From Scortum barcoo (taxonomy: Eukaryota > Chordata > Actinopteri > Centrarchiformes > Terapontidae), in the NCBI GenBank assembly GCA_023238725.1, contig CM041533.1:26811068-26875067 (forward strand): 64,000 nt of DNA, in the 5' to 3' direction. The notes under the pieces were generated by a model. The model ran no database searches and was not told the DNA's origin. It worked only from the letters and a program-made list of their open reading frames with translations. This document shows, in pieces, positions 1 through 13,746 of this stretch (position 1 is its first letter; every line of letters starts with the position of its first letter). The translations under genes and the position numbers were made by a program.

Positions 1-585
1 CCTTCTAAAAGCTACTCACTAAATAAGTTGAGTTCTTGCTTAATTTATACTTTTTTTTTTCAGTTGACATTGACTTTCTGAGTATTTTGAAAAAACAAGT
101 TTGGCCTTGATTATCAAGTCAGTTTTTGGCCATAATTCTTCCTGTAACAGTAGTGACACTCAGTAACTGCACATTATGAACAAGAAACAAAATAATTTTA
201 CAACAAAAATAAAAAACAATTGACAATCGTCAGTAGTCCTCCATCGTAAAACTGCTTCAGTTCTGTAGTGTCTATGACTTTTGAGTTTGAGCATACTTGT
301 ACAGTAACTCTCTGTAGTAACAGTAATCATTTGGTCTAAATTTGCAGTGAAAGATTGCCTGAACACTCTTCAGTGTGTTTTTGTTTTATTCTGCTTATTG
401 ACACAATAATAATTATATAATTTCTGATCACAGGGACTGTACCCCGTACCTACAAACTCGAATAGTGAAAAGAGGTGAAAAGAAACTAAAATTAAGTGGT
501 GGGGGCCAGGGGCACTGACTTTTATTTCCAACTTCTAATAACAGGCAAGATTGACCACAGGATAAACTGAAGCACTGGTGGATAA

Positions 586-606
586 ACACACACACACGCA
601 CACACA
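586..606. repeat. (CA)n microsatellite
   Basis: Short CA tract with one CG interruption. Read on the other strand it produces a Val/Cys-rich stretch in an otherwise meaningless open frame. Confidence 0.9.
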
Positions 607-3600
607 GAAAGAGCACAGAGGCCCAGAAGCAGAGGTAGTGAAAGTTGTCATTATGCAGAATGGCCCATGGCATCCAAACATGACAAGTCCAAGCACGACA
701 ACACTGACAATGCAAGTTAATGTTTGTTACACAAATAAAAGTGTACATCAAGTTTTCATAGACACATTCTGCAAGGTCAAGGGTAGACGTGTCTTCAAGC
801 GGATGACCTATTTGTGGGGCTGATGTAAAATGCCACAGACATGTATTACACTGTATTACACTATAGACTGGACAAGCCAAGAAGCTTGATTCTAACGTGG
901 ATCTGCAGGAAGGAATTCTCTTTTCACTCCCTTGGCAGAAAATGCTTCTTTCCAATGACAGCAGTGGTCGTTAAGTCAACTGCATGGTGTGCTTACACTC
1001 TGTTGGTGTGAACAAGGATCCTGGGCTTCGGCCAAAACAGAAACATAACACACATGAGACTGAATGTGACTGACAGGCATCATGTTGATAGCTAGCTTTA
1101 TCTTACTAGCTAGCTTTATCAATCGTTGTGCTTTCACTGAGAGGCTCAGGAACGCCAGGATCGTGGGCACCGTCATCAGGCTTCTGGGCTACGGGTTTTT
1201 GATTAGCCCATTAAGTGTTAAACTGTGCTAAATAAGATGCAGCTGATGAAATGTGATTGGTGGTGTTGGTGAAGGGGAACTTGAGTTCATGTGACAGGGC
1301 TGGGCAGGGTCACAGAGGTTGTGAACGACTGGTGTTTTGATGTGTTTGGTCCTTTTGGCAGTGAAAACTTATGTTTTGTATCTACAGGCTGTGAGCCTCA
1401 ACTCCACCCTCCACCACATGACCAGCTAATCCCCACAGACTCATTAGCAACTCTTCCTTCCTGACTCTTAAATGTCACACAGAGAACAGACAGACAGGAG
1501 GGAGGAAATGAGAGCAGATAGAGAGGCGAATGAGAATGAGAATGAGAAAAATACTAGAAATAGAGCCAGAAAACTCTCTCCATCTTTAATTAACTATTTC
1601 AATCATGACAAATAGATAATATGGGGGTTTAATTATACCCCCCCCACCATCTCTCTGTTTAATTGATTTAGTGACGCATACCGCACAGCTTGACTCCGGC
1701 CCAAACCCAATATGTTGGAGGCCAAATCCAACATGAGGGACCACATACCAGTGTTTGTGCACATGTATACATGTTAACTACAAATTGATTTTACTTTGTT
1801 CATGATAGTTCATGATTAGTTAAAAATTCTTAGCGGCTAGTAAAAATGGAACATGATTTCCTATGAAATGTTGCAGAAATGATAATTTGAAAATGAAACA
1901 ATTGCAGAAATTAAGAGAAATAAAGTGTTGCATGTTGAAACCTTCTACCTTGTTAAATCACTCTTAATGATTCTTCATGATTCTTTCTTCTACTTAAAGT
2001 TAAACCATGCAGTTTTGTTATTTCAGAAGTGTATATCAAACTGGGGGGGCACAAGTCCTCATTAAGTCCACAGCTGAGGCAGAAATTCAAGTGGTCCAGC
2101 CTGATTGTATCAGACAGAGGGGCTGGTGCAGTACGTGAGACGCTGCTGGTTTCCCAGCTGCTGACGGCTGCAGCCCCTGACAGGATGGGAAACATCAGCA
2201 GAGACGACGACAGCAAATGATCCTTCACACGGAGGGACAACAGAGCAGAGGTGAAAGCATGATCCATCTATTTCTCTCTCTGTCTGTCTCCTCTCTTTAT
2301 CCCTCTCGGTTTTACTCTTCTCCTCATTCTCTCTCTTGACAATCTAGGTCAGTGTGACTGTCTGCCCTCCATCTTCCCTCCATCCATCCATCCATTCTGC
2401 TGAGGAGTACAACACCCACTGCTCCTGCCAATCACACACTGATTAGTTTGGCATTGCCATAGCACCCGTCAATCACTTTGCCTGCATCTACCTACTTACC
2501 TGTCTGTCAGTCAGTGCATGACTGTGTTAGGCTGAGAAATGCTCTGTAAAAGTCTTCACTCAAAAATCAGATCGAGTGGGCAATTCCGCTTTTCAAGGAG
2601 AATTTCTTATATGCATATCACTTGCATTGACTTACTGGTGAAGAAATGAACTGATAACTGAAGACTTTAAGACCATTTTGTGGATGATAACAATGACAAC
2701 AGAAATGACGACAGCTATTTGTAAAATAAAGTTAAAAATACAGCCGCTTCACTTCAGAGTAGATTTCACATAGTTGGCTGTGTCTGAGGTAATATCAGGA
2801 ACAGCCATCTGTCAATCACAGCCCACAGCCCATCAAAACACAGCCATGGGTGGAGCTAGTGCAGTATGTGTACAGACAGATACGGTCAGAGGTTAAAACA
2901 CAGTGGGTCTGCAGATTCCTGATGGTAAAACCAGAGTTGGCACTGCTCTCAGACCTGTCCAATTATCATAAACGTCTAACACTTTTTTGAAGTGGGTTAT
3001 GATGGACACACAGCTTTGATACTTTTTAAGCAGTTCAGTCTTTTGAATGAAGTTACATGAAAGAGAGAAAGTATTCACTTAATTTTAAAGATATAAGCTT
3101 TTACAAGGCATTGGTCTTAAAGTTATGACTTTGAAGCAGAACATACTTTTTTTTTTTTTAGTTTCAGCCTCTTCCAATGAATTGAAATAGCGTCTGATTT
3201 GTCAGTAATCATCAGCCATTGTGAGCTGAACCCACCAAACTCAGTGCCTTGTTAGTGTGTTCTTCTTTCTCCTATAGCTGTTACAGACTGGACACCGTAG
3301 CACAATGTAGCTTATAATTTCCATCACGGACAACTGTTCAAACAGTCCAATCACTCAAAGTATCCCAAGTGGCTGGTATTGAGTTAACCCTTTATAAGTT
3401 GTAATTCCATAAGTTGTTTATAAGTTTTAATCCCTGACGGGTGTTTTTGTAACATTTACAAATGAAAACTTGACTGGATAGATTGATGCAAGCACCCTTT
3501 ATTAATGATTTACTAATATGCAAAGAATTAGTAGAATATTTTGCCTTCATACCTGCAGACTCACCAGCTGTTAACCTGCACTGCAAATAACTCAGTTTGA

Positions 3601-3665
3601 ACTTCAGCATACTCAGTTATTCTCATAAAAAACTGTATGCTATCAATAAAACTAATAAAAGCTAA

Positions 3666-3685
3666 GTGTGTGTGTGTGTGTGTGT
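3666..3685. repeat. (GT)n microsatellite
   Basis: Ten uninterrupted GT units. Confidence 0.95.
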
Positions 3686-3814
3686 TTTATCAAGCTCAGC
3701 CTTGTGTGTGGATGCCCTTGACTTATTTTGGCTGGTTTTGGAAAATCTGTGTTGCCTATTGCTCATCAGGAACCATCTGTGGTGATAACAGATTTACTGT
3801 GGAACACGGTTTCA

Positions 3815-3844
3815 GACACACACACAGACGCACACACACACACA
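3815..3844. repeat. (CA)n microsatellite
   Basis: CA tract interrupted by GACG. It lies about 130 bp from the GT tract at 3666, so the two can pair as an inverted simple repeat. Confidence 0.9.
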
Positions 3845-4439
3845 TAATCACCTCAAAGCAAAAATTCCGTACTGCAAGTCCTGTCACCGTGGCTCTGGCC
3901 CTTCAAGGTTAGCGGGATCAGACTTACTGTAGTGGTTTAGGGGTTTTCAAGACCAAGTGCCTACCACATGCTGATTATTTGCAAACAATGTCAATTTTGT
4001 GTTCCTTTTCTGGATCCAAGTCATGTCGGCGGCACACTGAGCATTTCTGCAATCAGTCCCACGCCCCAGCTCCTGCAGGTCTGCTGGGATATATAACCTG
4101 AGCGTCCTGTGTCTGCCGTAGAGTCCTCTCTCTGTTTGGATGAGCTCTGATACCTCTAAAGAGAGGTTTCCTGGAGGCATCCTTATCAGATGGCTGAGTT
4201 ACCTCAACTTTTCCTGTCAACAAGGAGTACCAGTTCTACTCCAAGCTCCTCGCCCCATCTCCTTCTGTGACGACCCATGATGCAATGTTCACCACTATTC
4301 ATTTTCTATGGGACAAAAGTGAATCACTTTATTCTCGAGGGTGTGATTCCAGGCAATGTTGGATGAGTCATGCAAAAGATAAGGGGGTGGAAGTTCCTGA
4401 TGTTTCCATAATCTCATTGTTTTACTGACTGCCACAGTT

Positions 4440-4500
4440 CATGACATACCTAAGGCTTCTTCACCAAATTTCGTGGTAATCGATCCAATAGCTGACATTT
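4440..4500 (-). repeat. Fragment of a dispersed teleost repeat
   Basis: Read on the minus strand, this contains the phrase 'CTATTGGAT..GATT.CC..GAAATTTGGT', which I recognise from a very common interspersed repeat of fish genomes. Further fragments of the same family appear in this window near 24735, 31310 and 31683. The repeat's class and official name are not asserted. Confidence 0.45.
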
Positions 4501-7500
4501 TACTATTTAACAAGAGGTTAATCGCACAGTGCTCTAAAGAAAAAGTCAAGGGATAACCAAAGTCATTACTATTTGTTTGCTTTGGATGAACAATGACAAT
4601 TAATTCAGTAGTTGATGACATTTTTAACAGGTGTTGTTGACCAACCAGCAAGTTCTCGAGATGAAATGACAATTTGTTTGTCCATGCTCTTCAGAACGAC
4701 ACAGAAATATTGTTTGATCTGATGTCTCCATAAACAGGATGACATTGTTTGTCTGTGGTTACGATTAGTAACAATAGTATTATCGTAACAAAAATATTAT
4801 TGGCAGGAATTTGGAAAAAAAAAACACAATCTCCTGTTATAGCATGATCGTGAGTCCACTGTTGACCTATCCATCCACCCTGACCTTCTCTCCACACAGA
4901 CGTTGTTTCTGTATGTCACCTGACACCTTTTCACCTGTCATAATTATGATTATCATAACCAAGGCTGAAGGGTGTTCCATTTGAATGTAACGAGCTCTGG
5001 CTGACAGAGCCGATGCTGTCGTTCTCTTAGGAGGAAAGTCTTGGAACAAAAAGGTCAACCGGACATCATGCCGCACCACCGGCATGGCTAGAAACATTAA
5101 TCCATATGTACTATGTAAGTGTGATTTTCACATTCATTTAAAACAGTACAACACTCTAAGGCAGTGACCCTTCAACATTTGACAGAAAGCACCTGACAGA
5201 TCTACCATCACTGCCAGCCTTCAGTACTCTGCCAGGTCCTGATATTTGCCTAAAGGCACAGACCATGTTTGCTGATATTCATGTTCATCTGCCCAAGGCA
5301 GAAGAATGATATATTAGTTACAGAAGTTCAATTTTCCACCTACAGCTTCTTCCGTGACTAGCGAGTACAGCTGAGCTAAATTGCCATCTCCCTCTGGTTT
5401 GCAAGAAAACTCCCTAGCTGCTGCCAGGATGATCTGCTGACAGTGAAAAAGAGGGCATGGCTGGTGTTGAGAAGGCCAACCCCTTGTGTGTGACCACCAG
5501 GTGTAGGCAGCAGAGGCTCGGAGCCCTCGGAGTTCCTCCCCTGTTCTTTTAAATGTGGCCCATTTAACAATAAAGACAACTGTAATCCCACATTTACATA
5601 TTAGGCAGATAGGCTGATTCTCCCCCTGCCCCTGTACAGAAGGCCATTCTTTATCATCATATCAGCCAGCGGTAATGAAAATAACTAGCAGATGTAAGAA
5701 GATGAAAAGCACACTACTATGTGGTTCTTTAATCTATTTAAATGATTTGTGGGATAACAGCCATCATCATCAGAGACATGTTTTTGTCATTCATTTATAC
5801 TCTTTCTACTGTATTTAAAAATGTTAATCCATGTCCAGCACCAAAACCACAAGCTTAAAATATGACACTGACAGAAAAGCAGCAAAAGCATATGAAAAAC
5901 AAGATGAGAGGAAGTTTAGAGCATCACTCAAAGAAAAAATACATTTATTTTATCTTGTGTGGTTTGTCATTGTTAAAGACTAATCAAATCTACATGTAGG
6001 ACGCTTCACAAGGCCGTGCCGAAAAGACTGCCCTGTCCAACCATGGCACCATTGTGCTGTATAATCTTACCAAGTAATTTGATGAGTTCAGTGTTGAGTT
6101 CTGGATACAAAGATTCAACCAATCAACCATGGAACAGCATGCTCTTCCAGCTTCTTGAATGAATAACATCAGATGCTGGTATTATCTATAAAGTATCAGC
6201 AAAGATATACATCATCTATTCAGATGACTGAAGCATACTGTGTAACCAGAAACACATCCAGACAATACATCCGAAGGAGTCCAGAGGTGATTCAGGCTGC
6301 TGTGCAGAAAGATGGATCCAGGGTGGGGTAGAGAGAAGGATTCTTGCTGCATAAATCATCTTTTTCAGGCCTCAAACAGTCACAGGTAATAATGCAAATA
6401 TGCTCCCCCTTCATTCTCTACAGCCCTTTTCACTGCATTAATATTTTCTTTTGCAAACAACTCTCATCTCCTTTGAAAAGCAGAGCCTCTCCAAATGTGT
6501 GAATGCCAGTTAATTCAGACTCAGCACAGGACACGAATGTGGAAAGTTCTGATGCAGTCCAGGGCTTACACTCAGGAGACGAAAATTAAAATGAATTTTT
6601 AAAAGAACTTTCTAAAACTAAGGAACAGCTGGTGTCTGGGTAAAACATCCTGTGTTCAGATCCAGCTGTTGGTTCGTCTTAAACCACATAAGTGTGCCGC
6701 AGCAAGGAAGATCCTGTCTAGTATCACTGGATCACATTCATTGGACTAGTTTTAGTGTAAATGTTTATTCTGAAAGTACTGCTCCCAGAGAGGAGGAAAG
6801 TAAGGCCATTGCTAAATGCAAACTCAATTAATTTAAATGGAATCAGTCAAAGGAATTTGTAACATTAACCAACAGCAAATCATCTTGATAGTACTGACCT
6901 TTGAAAAAAGAAATGCTAGTAACAGAGGAAGGTACAGCTAATTAGCTATTTGGTACACCATTAATTATTTTTTTTTGTATTTTTTTAATAATTATTTTTA
7001 TTGCAGTAATATTATGACCAAACCTTTCCACCCGAGAGTAAAACTGTGCCATTGAATGTTCAGCGATACTGCACAAAACATGTTTATTCAGGATTTGCCC
7101 ATATGTAAATGGATCCTCTAAACAGACATAGCTTATAGACGGCTATGAGATGGGGTCGAGGGTTCAGATATCTCTCTAGAAGAAACTAAAGAGGTATTTT
7201 ATAACAGGACAATTTTGTCCTGACTGAGCCAGCGAGCTTGGAGAGCATATCTGGCAGTGGTCTGACAGACGTCCACAGGTTGTTAAGATACAGTGTTCAG
7301 CTGTGTGTGGCTGAAAAGGTCCATGCTTTGTGTTCGCTGTGAATAAAGCTCCTGTTCTATGCAACATTACCACGGTGTCTCTAGATATCCTACCAATACA
7401 GAAAGTTACCAGTTAATTGATGAGATTTGTGACCAGGTTGTTATGTTTGATTTTAAGTTTGAGTTGGAGGCCATAAATGTCTGTTTTCTTTTAACAATAA

Positions 7501-8824
7501 AACACATATTTTAAGAGTGTTTCAGGTGCCAAACCTATAGCAACTTCATCTTTGAATGTTTATTTTGCCCATCCTTTATTAGTCAAAGTTTATTTGCAAT
7601 AAGCACAGTCCTTTGCACACACAGACATACCATAGTTGCCATGTGAAATATTGTAGACAAAATGAGTAGCCAGTGAATGTGATCTGGGTTTTTTTCATCC
7701 AGCATCAGTGTTTTGTCTGGTCATAGGGTTGTAAAATTGCACAAATAGCATAAAATGACACAGATTTTTTTTTTCAGGCCTTGACATTAAGTCATATTGC
7801 TGCATATACAGCAACAATGTGAATATAATCAGATAAATCAGATCACAAAACAAGGTAGAGCCTTGACTTGGTTTGGTCAAATATACTCAACCCTCCTTGT
7901 CACATGTCAGTAAAGGCAAGTGTGTGTGTGTGTGTGTGTGTGAAGGAAAAGGGCTGGTACAGGTGGAACTTCATAACAGAATCATTAAGCAGCTGTCTGC
8001 TTTTATTAGTACAAAGGCTGAGCTGGTTTTTGACCTGGAGAACCTCTGCTTTGATACTAAGCCACTGAGGCCACAGGAGACCTCATAATTCACTAAATAC
8101 ACCTGCACATGCTAATGCAGAGCAGCATGAAAGCTCTGCTATCGTAGAGTTCATTGTAGTACTGTCAGAGGGATTTCTGAGCTCCATATTAGAGGCCATC
8201 GTTAGTGGACCTAATTACTAATTAAATTATTGTTATTATTAAGTATTAGACTAAGTGATGTGCTTATTTTTAAGGCTCAAACACATATTTCCTCAATCAG
8301 CTTTTTAGTGGTAGGGTCCTACATGAGCACACAAGTTTATTCCAACATCCTATTTACATAAATTAATTTATTAATATACTTTACTCAATGATTTTAAGAC
8401 TGTCCTTGGCAGAAACCTCTAGCAGCTGTCTTTGGAAGGAGATCTAATCAGTATTGTTTCCTTCAAACATCAGCGATGTTGTATTCTTTAAAGCATGACC
8501 ATGATCTTTTCCTAACCTTTACCAACATCTTCTTTTTCAAATTCTTTAACCTTAGAAAAAAGCTGTAAACACAACATTGACACTGCTATGGTAATATTTC
8601 AAGCAAACTGTTCCTGTTTTACTGATTAACACACTGGCCTCACACAGAGCAGGGCTCACATTCATTTGTCATTTTATTGATCACTTGATCATCATATAGT
8701 AAGTCACTCTCCTTAGCTCTCATTTGGTATCCAACAACATTTGAGAAAAACACCTGGCTCTTTAGCTGCTCAATGCCCATGATTTTCACCACGTAAATGC
8801 TCGCCCTGTCATCTGGTGGTGGAC
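4501..8824. other. Non-genic AT-rich region
   Basis: Nothing coding is recognised. A TG tract lies at 7921-7942 and several A/T homopolymer runs occur. The stretch 7176-7373 contains an AATAAA followed by a short tail, which made me consider a solo LTR, but no TG..CA ends or target duplication can be defined. An octamer-type motif (ATGCAAAT) sits near 6392; on its own it means little. Confidence 0.55.
7921..7942. repeat. (TG)n microsatellite
   Basis: Eleven TG units in a row. Confidence 0.95.
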
Positions 8825-8930
8825 AGCTGTCTTGGCCAGATCTCCCCTGTGAAGGTTTTTTTTATTTTTTTTATCTCAACTGGACTTCGTGGTAAAATAA
8901 AGGAGAAATACAGTAAAAAATAAAATAAAA
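8825..8930 (+). mobile_element. 3' end of a teleost LINE/SINE-type retroelement
   Basis: The order 'TGTCTTGGCCAG.TCTCCC', 'ATCTCAAC.GGACTTC', 'GGTAAAATAAAGG', then an A-rich ATAAA-type tail matches the 3' end of a very abundant fish retroelement whose consensus reads roughly 'cttcctggttaaataaagg'. Only this terminal part is present and it is diverged. Orientation is plus because the A-rich tail lies at the right end. The class is inferred from the tail; the parent family is not identified. Confidence 0.6.
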
Positions 8931-10189
8931 TGTTTCAGGCCATAAAATCAAAACAATACGCTAAAAGAGGCTAAATTCTCCAGAGAGCTTTAGAGTTCAA
9001 GTTCATTACTGCAAGCAACCAGTTTCCCGTACACGCAGTCATGTGACCCATTGTTCGTATAAAAATATGTATAAGTGCAGCCAGAAGGGCAGAATTCCAA
9101 AAATCCTTGTGTCTCTGATACATAAAACACAAACACAGGTTCCAACACACTAACTCGCCTTCTACTTTATTACAAAGAACGGAATCTTAAAATCTATGTC
9201 TTGAAGGGTCACTTCACTCAAATCTCCTCCTGCCACTTCCTTCAATATTTACCCTGAATGGCTGTTACAAAAAAAAAAGAAAAAAAAGTACATCCTTGAC
9301 ACTCTGCATCTGCTTGTTCTGGCACTGCAGATTTACCTCAGCACAGCACTTGACTCATATTTCAAATGGAGACTTCTAAATCTGACCTGTACAAGTGCTG
9401 TGGCCTTAAATAGATCTTTAGGTTTGGTCAAGCCATACCTGTAAAAATAAATCATGAATAAGTAAGATTTTTAATATGCAACAAAACATCAATATTGAAT
9501 TTGTTTTTCAAAAGCAACATTAGGTTTTTGATTATTGTTTTAATGAATGCATTTTGCTTTCTAAAAGTTTCAGATCAGAAAAGTACTACTTTTGTTGGAC
9601 CTGAGGAAGTACACGAGAGTTCAATTAGTGATAAGTTGGTCCCAAATGATCTTTTTTTACTGTCTCTTGTTATGAACAAAGGAAAGCAATTCTCACTAAG
9701 TGTGTTTCATGTGTGCAGCATGTTTTCTCCCTACAAAGTGCTGTCGCCTTCAGTTCACCTTTGCTGTGTCAAGTTGGGTTCGTCGTTGAGGTCTTGTCTT
9801 CCTAACAGTCACACATTGCACAGGCATAAATCTTTAACTTTGTTTTGCAAGCATCTGATATACTTGAGATAAAGCGAGATGCCATAATATCTTTATGAGA
9901 TAATACATCAAGCTATGATAAAACAATGTAATGTTTTTATGTATGTAGTGCATTGCTATCTGAATGATCCAGATGTGGCTCTTTTGTTTCACCGTGCCCT
10001 TCAGTGCTTGAGAGTAAGAGAGAGAAAGAAAAACTGGGGACAGAGAAAGTAATAAAAGTAAACAAGACAGACACTCCTGAAAATATACAAGCCTATCATC
10101 TTAACTAAAGTTAATCCTCTATGAATATAAGTATAAACACATAAGGATGGTGACAGATGAAAGAAACCTACAAGTGTGTTATTCTACCA
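8931..10189. other. Non-genic region
   Basis: One plus-strand frame of 125 codons is open at 9495-9872, but it has no recognisable domain, no splice context that I can see and low-complexity composition. I do not consider it a gene. Poly-A runs interrupted by G lie near 9270. Confidence 0.5.
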
Positions 10190-10393
10190 TGAGGATCCAG
10201 ATCACCATGCTTCATATTCATTGTTTGGTGTTTTGATGATGGTGGTGGAGAGCTCTGTTTGACACGTTGCTCCAAAAATTTCCCATAGGTGTTCAGTAGG
10301 GTTGAGATGTGGTGACTGTGAAGGCATCATTTTCATAATCATTAAACCATTTAGTACCTGAAGCATCTGCATTTGTAATGTTTCTTTACCCAT
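10190..10393 (-). pseudogene. Tc1-type transposase fragment, frameshifted
   Basis: The minus strand encodes MPSQSPHLNPTEHLWEI, the third-acidic-residue block of Tc1 transposases (family pattern W.SQSPDLNPIEHLWE). The catalytic Asp position of SPDLNP is His here. Directly after HLWEI an extra T shifts the frame. One frame further on, the sequence continues as EQRVKQSSPPPSSKHQ, which is the expected next part of the family protein. Upstream, a YEND-like stretch fits the normal protein but about 18 bases that should separate it from PSQSP are missing. Only about 60 residues of a roughly 340-residue transposase remain and neither inverted terminal repeat is visible, so the copy is inactive. Confidence 0.75.
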
Positions 10394-12450
10394 ATTTCTG
10401 TTTCTGTTTTAAAACCAGCTTCAATCAATGACTTTAACAAAATAAGGCGTGAAAAAGTATTGAATCTTGTTTACAAAGTGGTGAATTTTTATTTATAGAG
10501 GTCTTCATTTTTTTCTTATCCTTTAGTAGGATTTGCTCTGTCGATCACTAAACAGCTGATTGAACATGTCGGTAAAGCCACTTGCTTTGTTTTCGTGCTT
10601 AACAAAAGCCTCATCAAAATGACAAAGACCCAACACCAAGATCTTCATCCACACTGCTGGGTCAGTGACTACATCCTGTCACAATATTTTGGCTCACAGT
10701 TTATGTGCTGAGATTGATTGATGGATGTAATGTATCTGATAATATATAAAACTACATAAACTACATACCTCTTAGGAATTTATCATGATACTCTGTGGTA
10801 AAATTCCCAACACTATCCCTTAATTAATTATCATTAAAACCATGTTTGTTTAGCATGCTTTAAAAAGCTTGTGATAAATGCTGTCAAGCATCAGCCAGTT
10901 AGCAGCATTCACCAAGACACATGCACAGCAGAAGGCAATGACAGATCAGGACAATTTTTCAGCCTCCTGAGAAGACTGAGTCCTGAAGTGTGGTTGCATT
11001 TTGGTTGTTATGTGAGTGTTAAGGAAAACTTGTGAGAAAATGCAGAGAGAAAAGCTCTGTGACAGGTAGCCACATTTAAGGATGCAACAGGACTCCTTAT
11101 CATGTTATAAACATTTTCATTACATTTACATTACAACAACCACACTAATATACACACATTACTTTTGGTCACTGTGATATGAAGGTTTCATATTAGGAAT
11201 CCATACATTTACATAACTTACACTTCAAAATAATAAAAATTGAAAATTGATTGAAAATACAGTAAAGCCACATGATAGATTATTTCCTTTGTTACTTTCC
11301 TTTTCTCTAAGACTACAATAGTTATATCTGTAAGGTCCCAGTTGTGGGTTAATCCAAGTGCTGTTGACATTAGCGTTGGAGCAGAGGCTGTTATAAAGGT
11401 ACTGTGGAAAGAATCATGTATGATAAGGGTGGAGTCATGTGTGTGTGTGTGTCTATCTAGAATTGTTAAGATTCAGAAGAAGAGCCCATTGAAGTAACTG
11501 ATGGTGAGACAAATGACATCTCTTCACCCAGCCATGATGTACTCAGATCCAGATCTGTGCCAGGGGAGGATGAAGTGTCCATCAACAGGTTTCTTGAAGA
11601 CAAACAGCTGGCAGGAAGTGTTGCTGCTGGTGCGAAATAAGACTACATTATCTCCATGTTTTATTTCTGACACACAGATATACAAACCACAAACAAAATA
11701 AAAGTACATACTATTAGTCTGTTGAGACTCCTGAAGGACAGGAACACTTCAAGCCCATGAAGAAACCAAGCTCAGATACAAAAACCATCTTAAAAATGGT
11801 AGAAGAAAGAAGGAATCGGAGGCACAGGGCCAGAAGAGAAGGGTCATGATGTAGCAGCTTAAAAAGAGTGGAAGAGCCATCCATGAATTTGTTAAAGGTC
11901 TGGTCAGAGATACAAGGTTGGGGGTAACTAAGCTGACAGCAAGATGGCAGAGCTCATTACTGAGTCCATCGCTCTCAGAACGAGCCACACGGAGAAGTTG
12001 GCTGAGCTCAACCTGAATGAACTGACTGCAGCCAAGGGAGCAGAGCCCTGAAGACTGTGGTCTCTCATTGTATCCCTCACTGACAGACACTCTCACTCCA
12101 CAGGAAGAGTGTTGTAATTTTTCCTGTATGGCTGTGAACATTAAATTTCATTTTAGGTCGTACTGGAAAGGTCCAAAAGTTTTCAGTTTAACTTTAAGAA
12201 TCCTGAGGTTCCCTTTAGTGTAAGTAGGAACAGTAGCAGACCACTTGCTACCATAAGCTACTGGTCATACCAGTATATAATCACTGCAATCACTATTCAT
12301 ATATGAAAGTAATGAATGTGATTGGCCATGGTTTTCACAACCTCTAACACACCTACCTAGAGTGTAATGCATGATAATGTATTCTTTCTGATCCCATGTC
12401 TCAGCGTCTCAGGTGAGGCTGGTGAACCTGACTATGAAATAGTGAGAGTG
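10394..12450. other. Non-genic region
   Basis: AT-rich DNA without a recognisable gene. A 130-codon minus-strand frame (11749-12141) and a short plus-strand frame around 11943-12050 (starting MAELITESIALRT) are open, but I cannot match either to any family. The right edge abuts the CACTGTAAAACC end of the next unit. Confidence 0.5.
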
Positions 12451-12482
12451 CACTGTAAAACCAAATTAGTTCATAGTACTCA
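12451..12482 (+). repeat. Left terminal inverted repeat (candidate)
   Basis: CACTGTAAAACCAAAT followed by ACTCAT at about base 28-33. It pairs with the inverted copy ending at 18705. Further ACTCA and ACTTAA words recur between 12750 and 12870, as expected for subterminal repeats. Confidence 0.4.
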
Positions 12483-13527
12483 TGTTTGTCGTAACTTGTA
12501 ACTGATTACCTAAGAATATTCAAGTTAGAATAATCATTTTTAAAGTATAATATCAAATATAAAATAAAATAAAATATATTTAGAGGTAACTTACTTAATT
12601 TGTTTCATATTTTTTATAAAATTTTAATGTCTCTGAACTTAAAAATAATACCTTTTAAAAAATATATTTAAAATTTTTGGATACTAAGACAAATTCATTC
12701 CATTGTGCGTATTAAAATTACATTTCACTAACTAATCCTACACTCAAAAAATTTAATAGTGCAGTACTCATAGTCTAAGTGAAATCTACTTAAAAGATTA
12801 CATTGTGCTAAACTCAAATACTCATGGAAACCCACTCAACAGATTTATAAGTAGTCAACTTAAAATTTACAAGATGCCTCTTTTTCACTTAGTAATGCTA
12901 AAAAATGAATACAACTCCATGGTTACTATTCAAGTTTTGTTTTATTAAGTAACAAAAGAGTGTGAATTTTCAAAGGTACTAACTATCTTTATCAAAGCTT
13001 GACGTCTCCTGTATGTTGTAGATGTCACACTCACAACCAAATACTTAAGTGAAATGTATTTCCAACATCAGACTGACAACACATTCTGCCCTTACTGAAA
13101 AGACACATCTTACATCTTTTTGGCAACAATGTCAAACAATCCCTTATTTTAGCTTCTTAATAATGTGATTCCATGGCATTTTTTATTTTTGACTAGAAAT
13201 TTGTAATGACATTTTTTAATTTCCTAACACTTAAGAGATCAAATAATCAATATATTAATTGAAGAAAATAATTGGCAGAATAATCAGTAATATACATTGT
13301 TAGATACAGCCATCATCTCACAAGCAGTGCCATTGCAATGAGAGATAACATTTTAAATGTCCTAGCCTGATTTCTCTTAAAAGTAACAATTAATACAGAA
13401 ACTATGATTCCTGAACAGTCAACTTTTAAAACTATTTTAACAGCAACTTCCTTACACCTGAATGAACTTTACCTGAACTACCTTCACTTTATTTTATAGG
13501 AAAAGTAACAGTGCATTTATTATATCT

Positions 13528-13746
13528 TTACCAGCACAATGACTTTAAGAATTTATGGGAAAAAAACACAGAAAAAGTAAACAATAAATTAAACAAGGTA
13601 TTTTTCAGATTCATTTGGCGTGGTTTTAGTGGTTTATTATCATCAAGACACATCACTATTTCCTGAATAAAAGTGAACACGTGGATGAGTTTCTTTGGAT
13701 AGTCCAAATGCAATGCATAGATTAAGCCAAACAACAATATAAATGC
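13528..13746 (-). pseudogene. SAMD3-like gene remnant, C-terminal exon
   Basis: The minus strand reads FILLFGLIYALHLDYPKKL, then VFTFIQEIVMCLDD, KPLKPRQMNLKNTL, and ends in a stop at the left edge. The pattern LFGLIYAL.L.YPK...FTF.Q, then a KP..LKN end, is what I recall as the C-terminus of a large multi-copy teleost protein family often auto-annotated as 'SAMD3-like'. A TGA stands just before the matched part, so either an exon boundary lies there or the frame is broken. AATAAA signals on the minus strand follow near 13515 and 13490. The family function is unknown to me; the assignment rests on motif memory. Confidence 0.55.

Larger units (their letters stand above)
1..4435. other. Non-genic AT-rich region
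   Basis: No exon or RNA gene is recognised here. Every open frame is short and lacks a recognisable motif. The longest, on the minus strand at 428-955, runs through a CA tract. Visible structure is limited to CA/TG tracts near 586-606, 3666-3685 and 3815-3844, a 14-base direct repeat (TAGCTAGCTTTATC) at 1089-1102 and 1107-1120, and four CCAT units near 2382-2397. It could be intron or intergenic DNA. Confidence 0.6.

Noticed and set aside
428..955. 175-codon open frame, minus strand
   Set aside because: No recognisable domain, crosses a CA microsatellite, Cys/Trp-rich chance composition, no splice context.
7080..7385. Possible solo LTR (AATAAA near the right end)
   Set aside because: No TG/CA boundaries, no target duplication, no matching second LTR.
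11749..12141. 130-codon minus frame and overlapping plus-strand MAELITESIALRT frame
   Set aside because: Neither matches a family I know; too short and isolated to call a gene or processed pseudogene.
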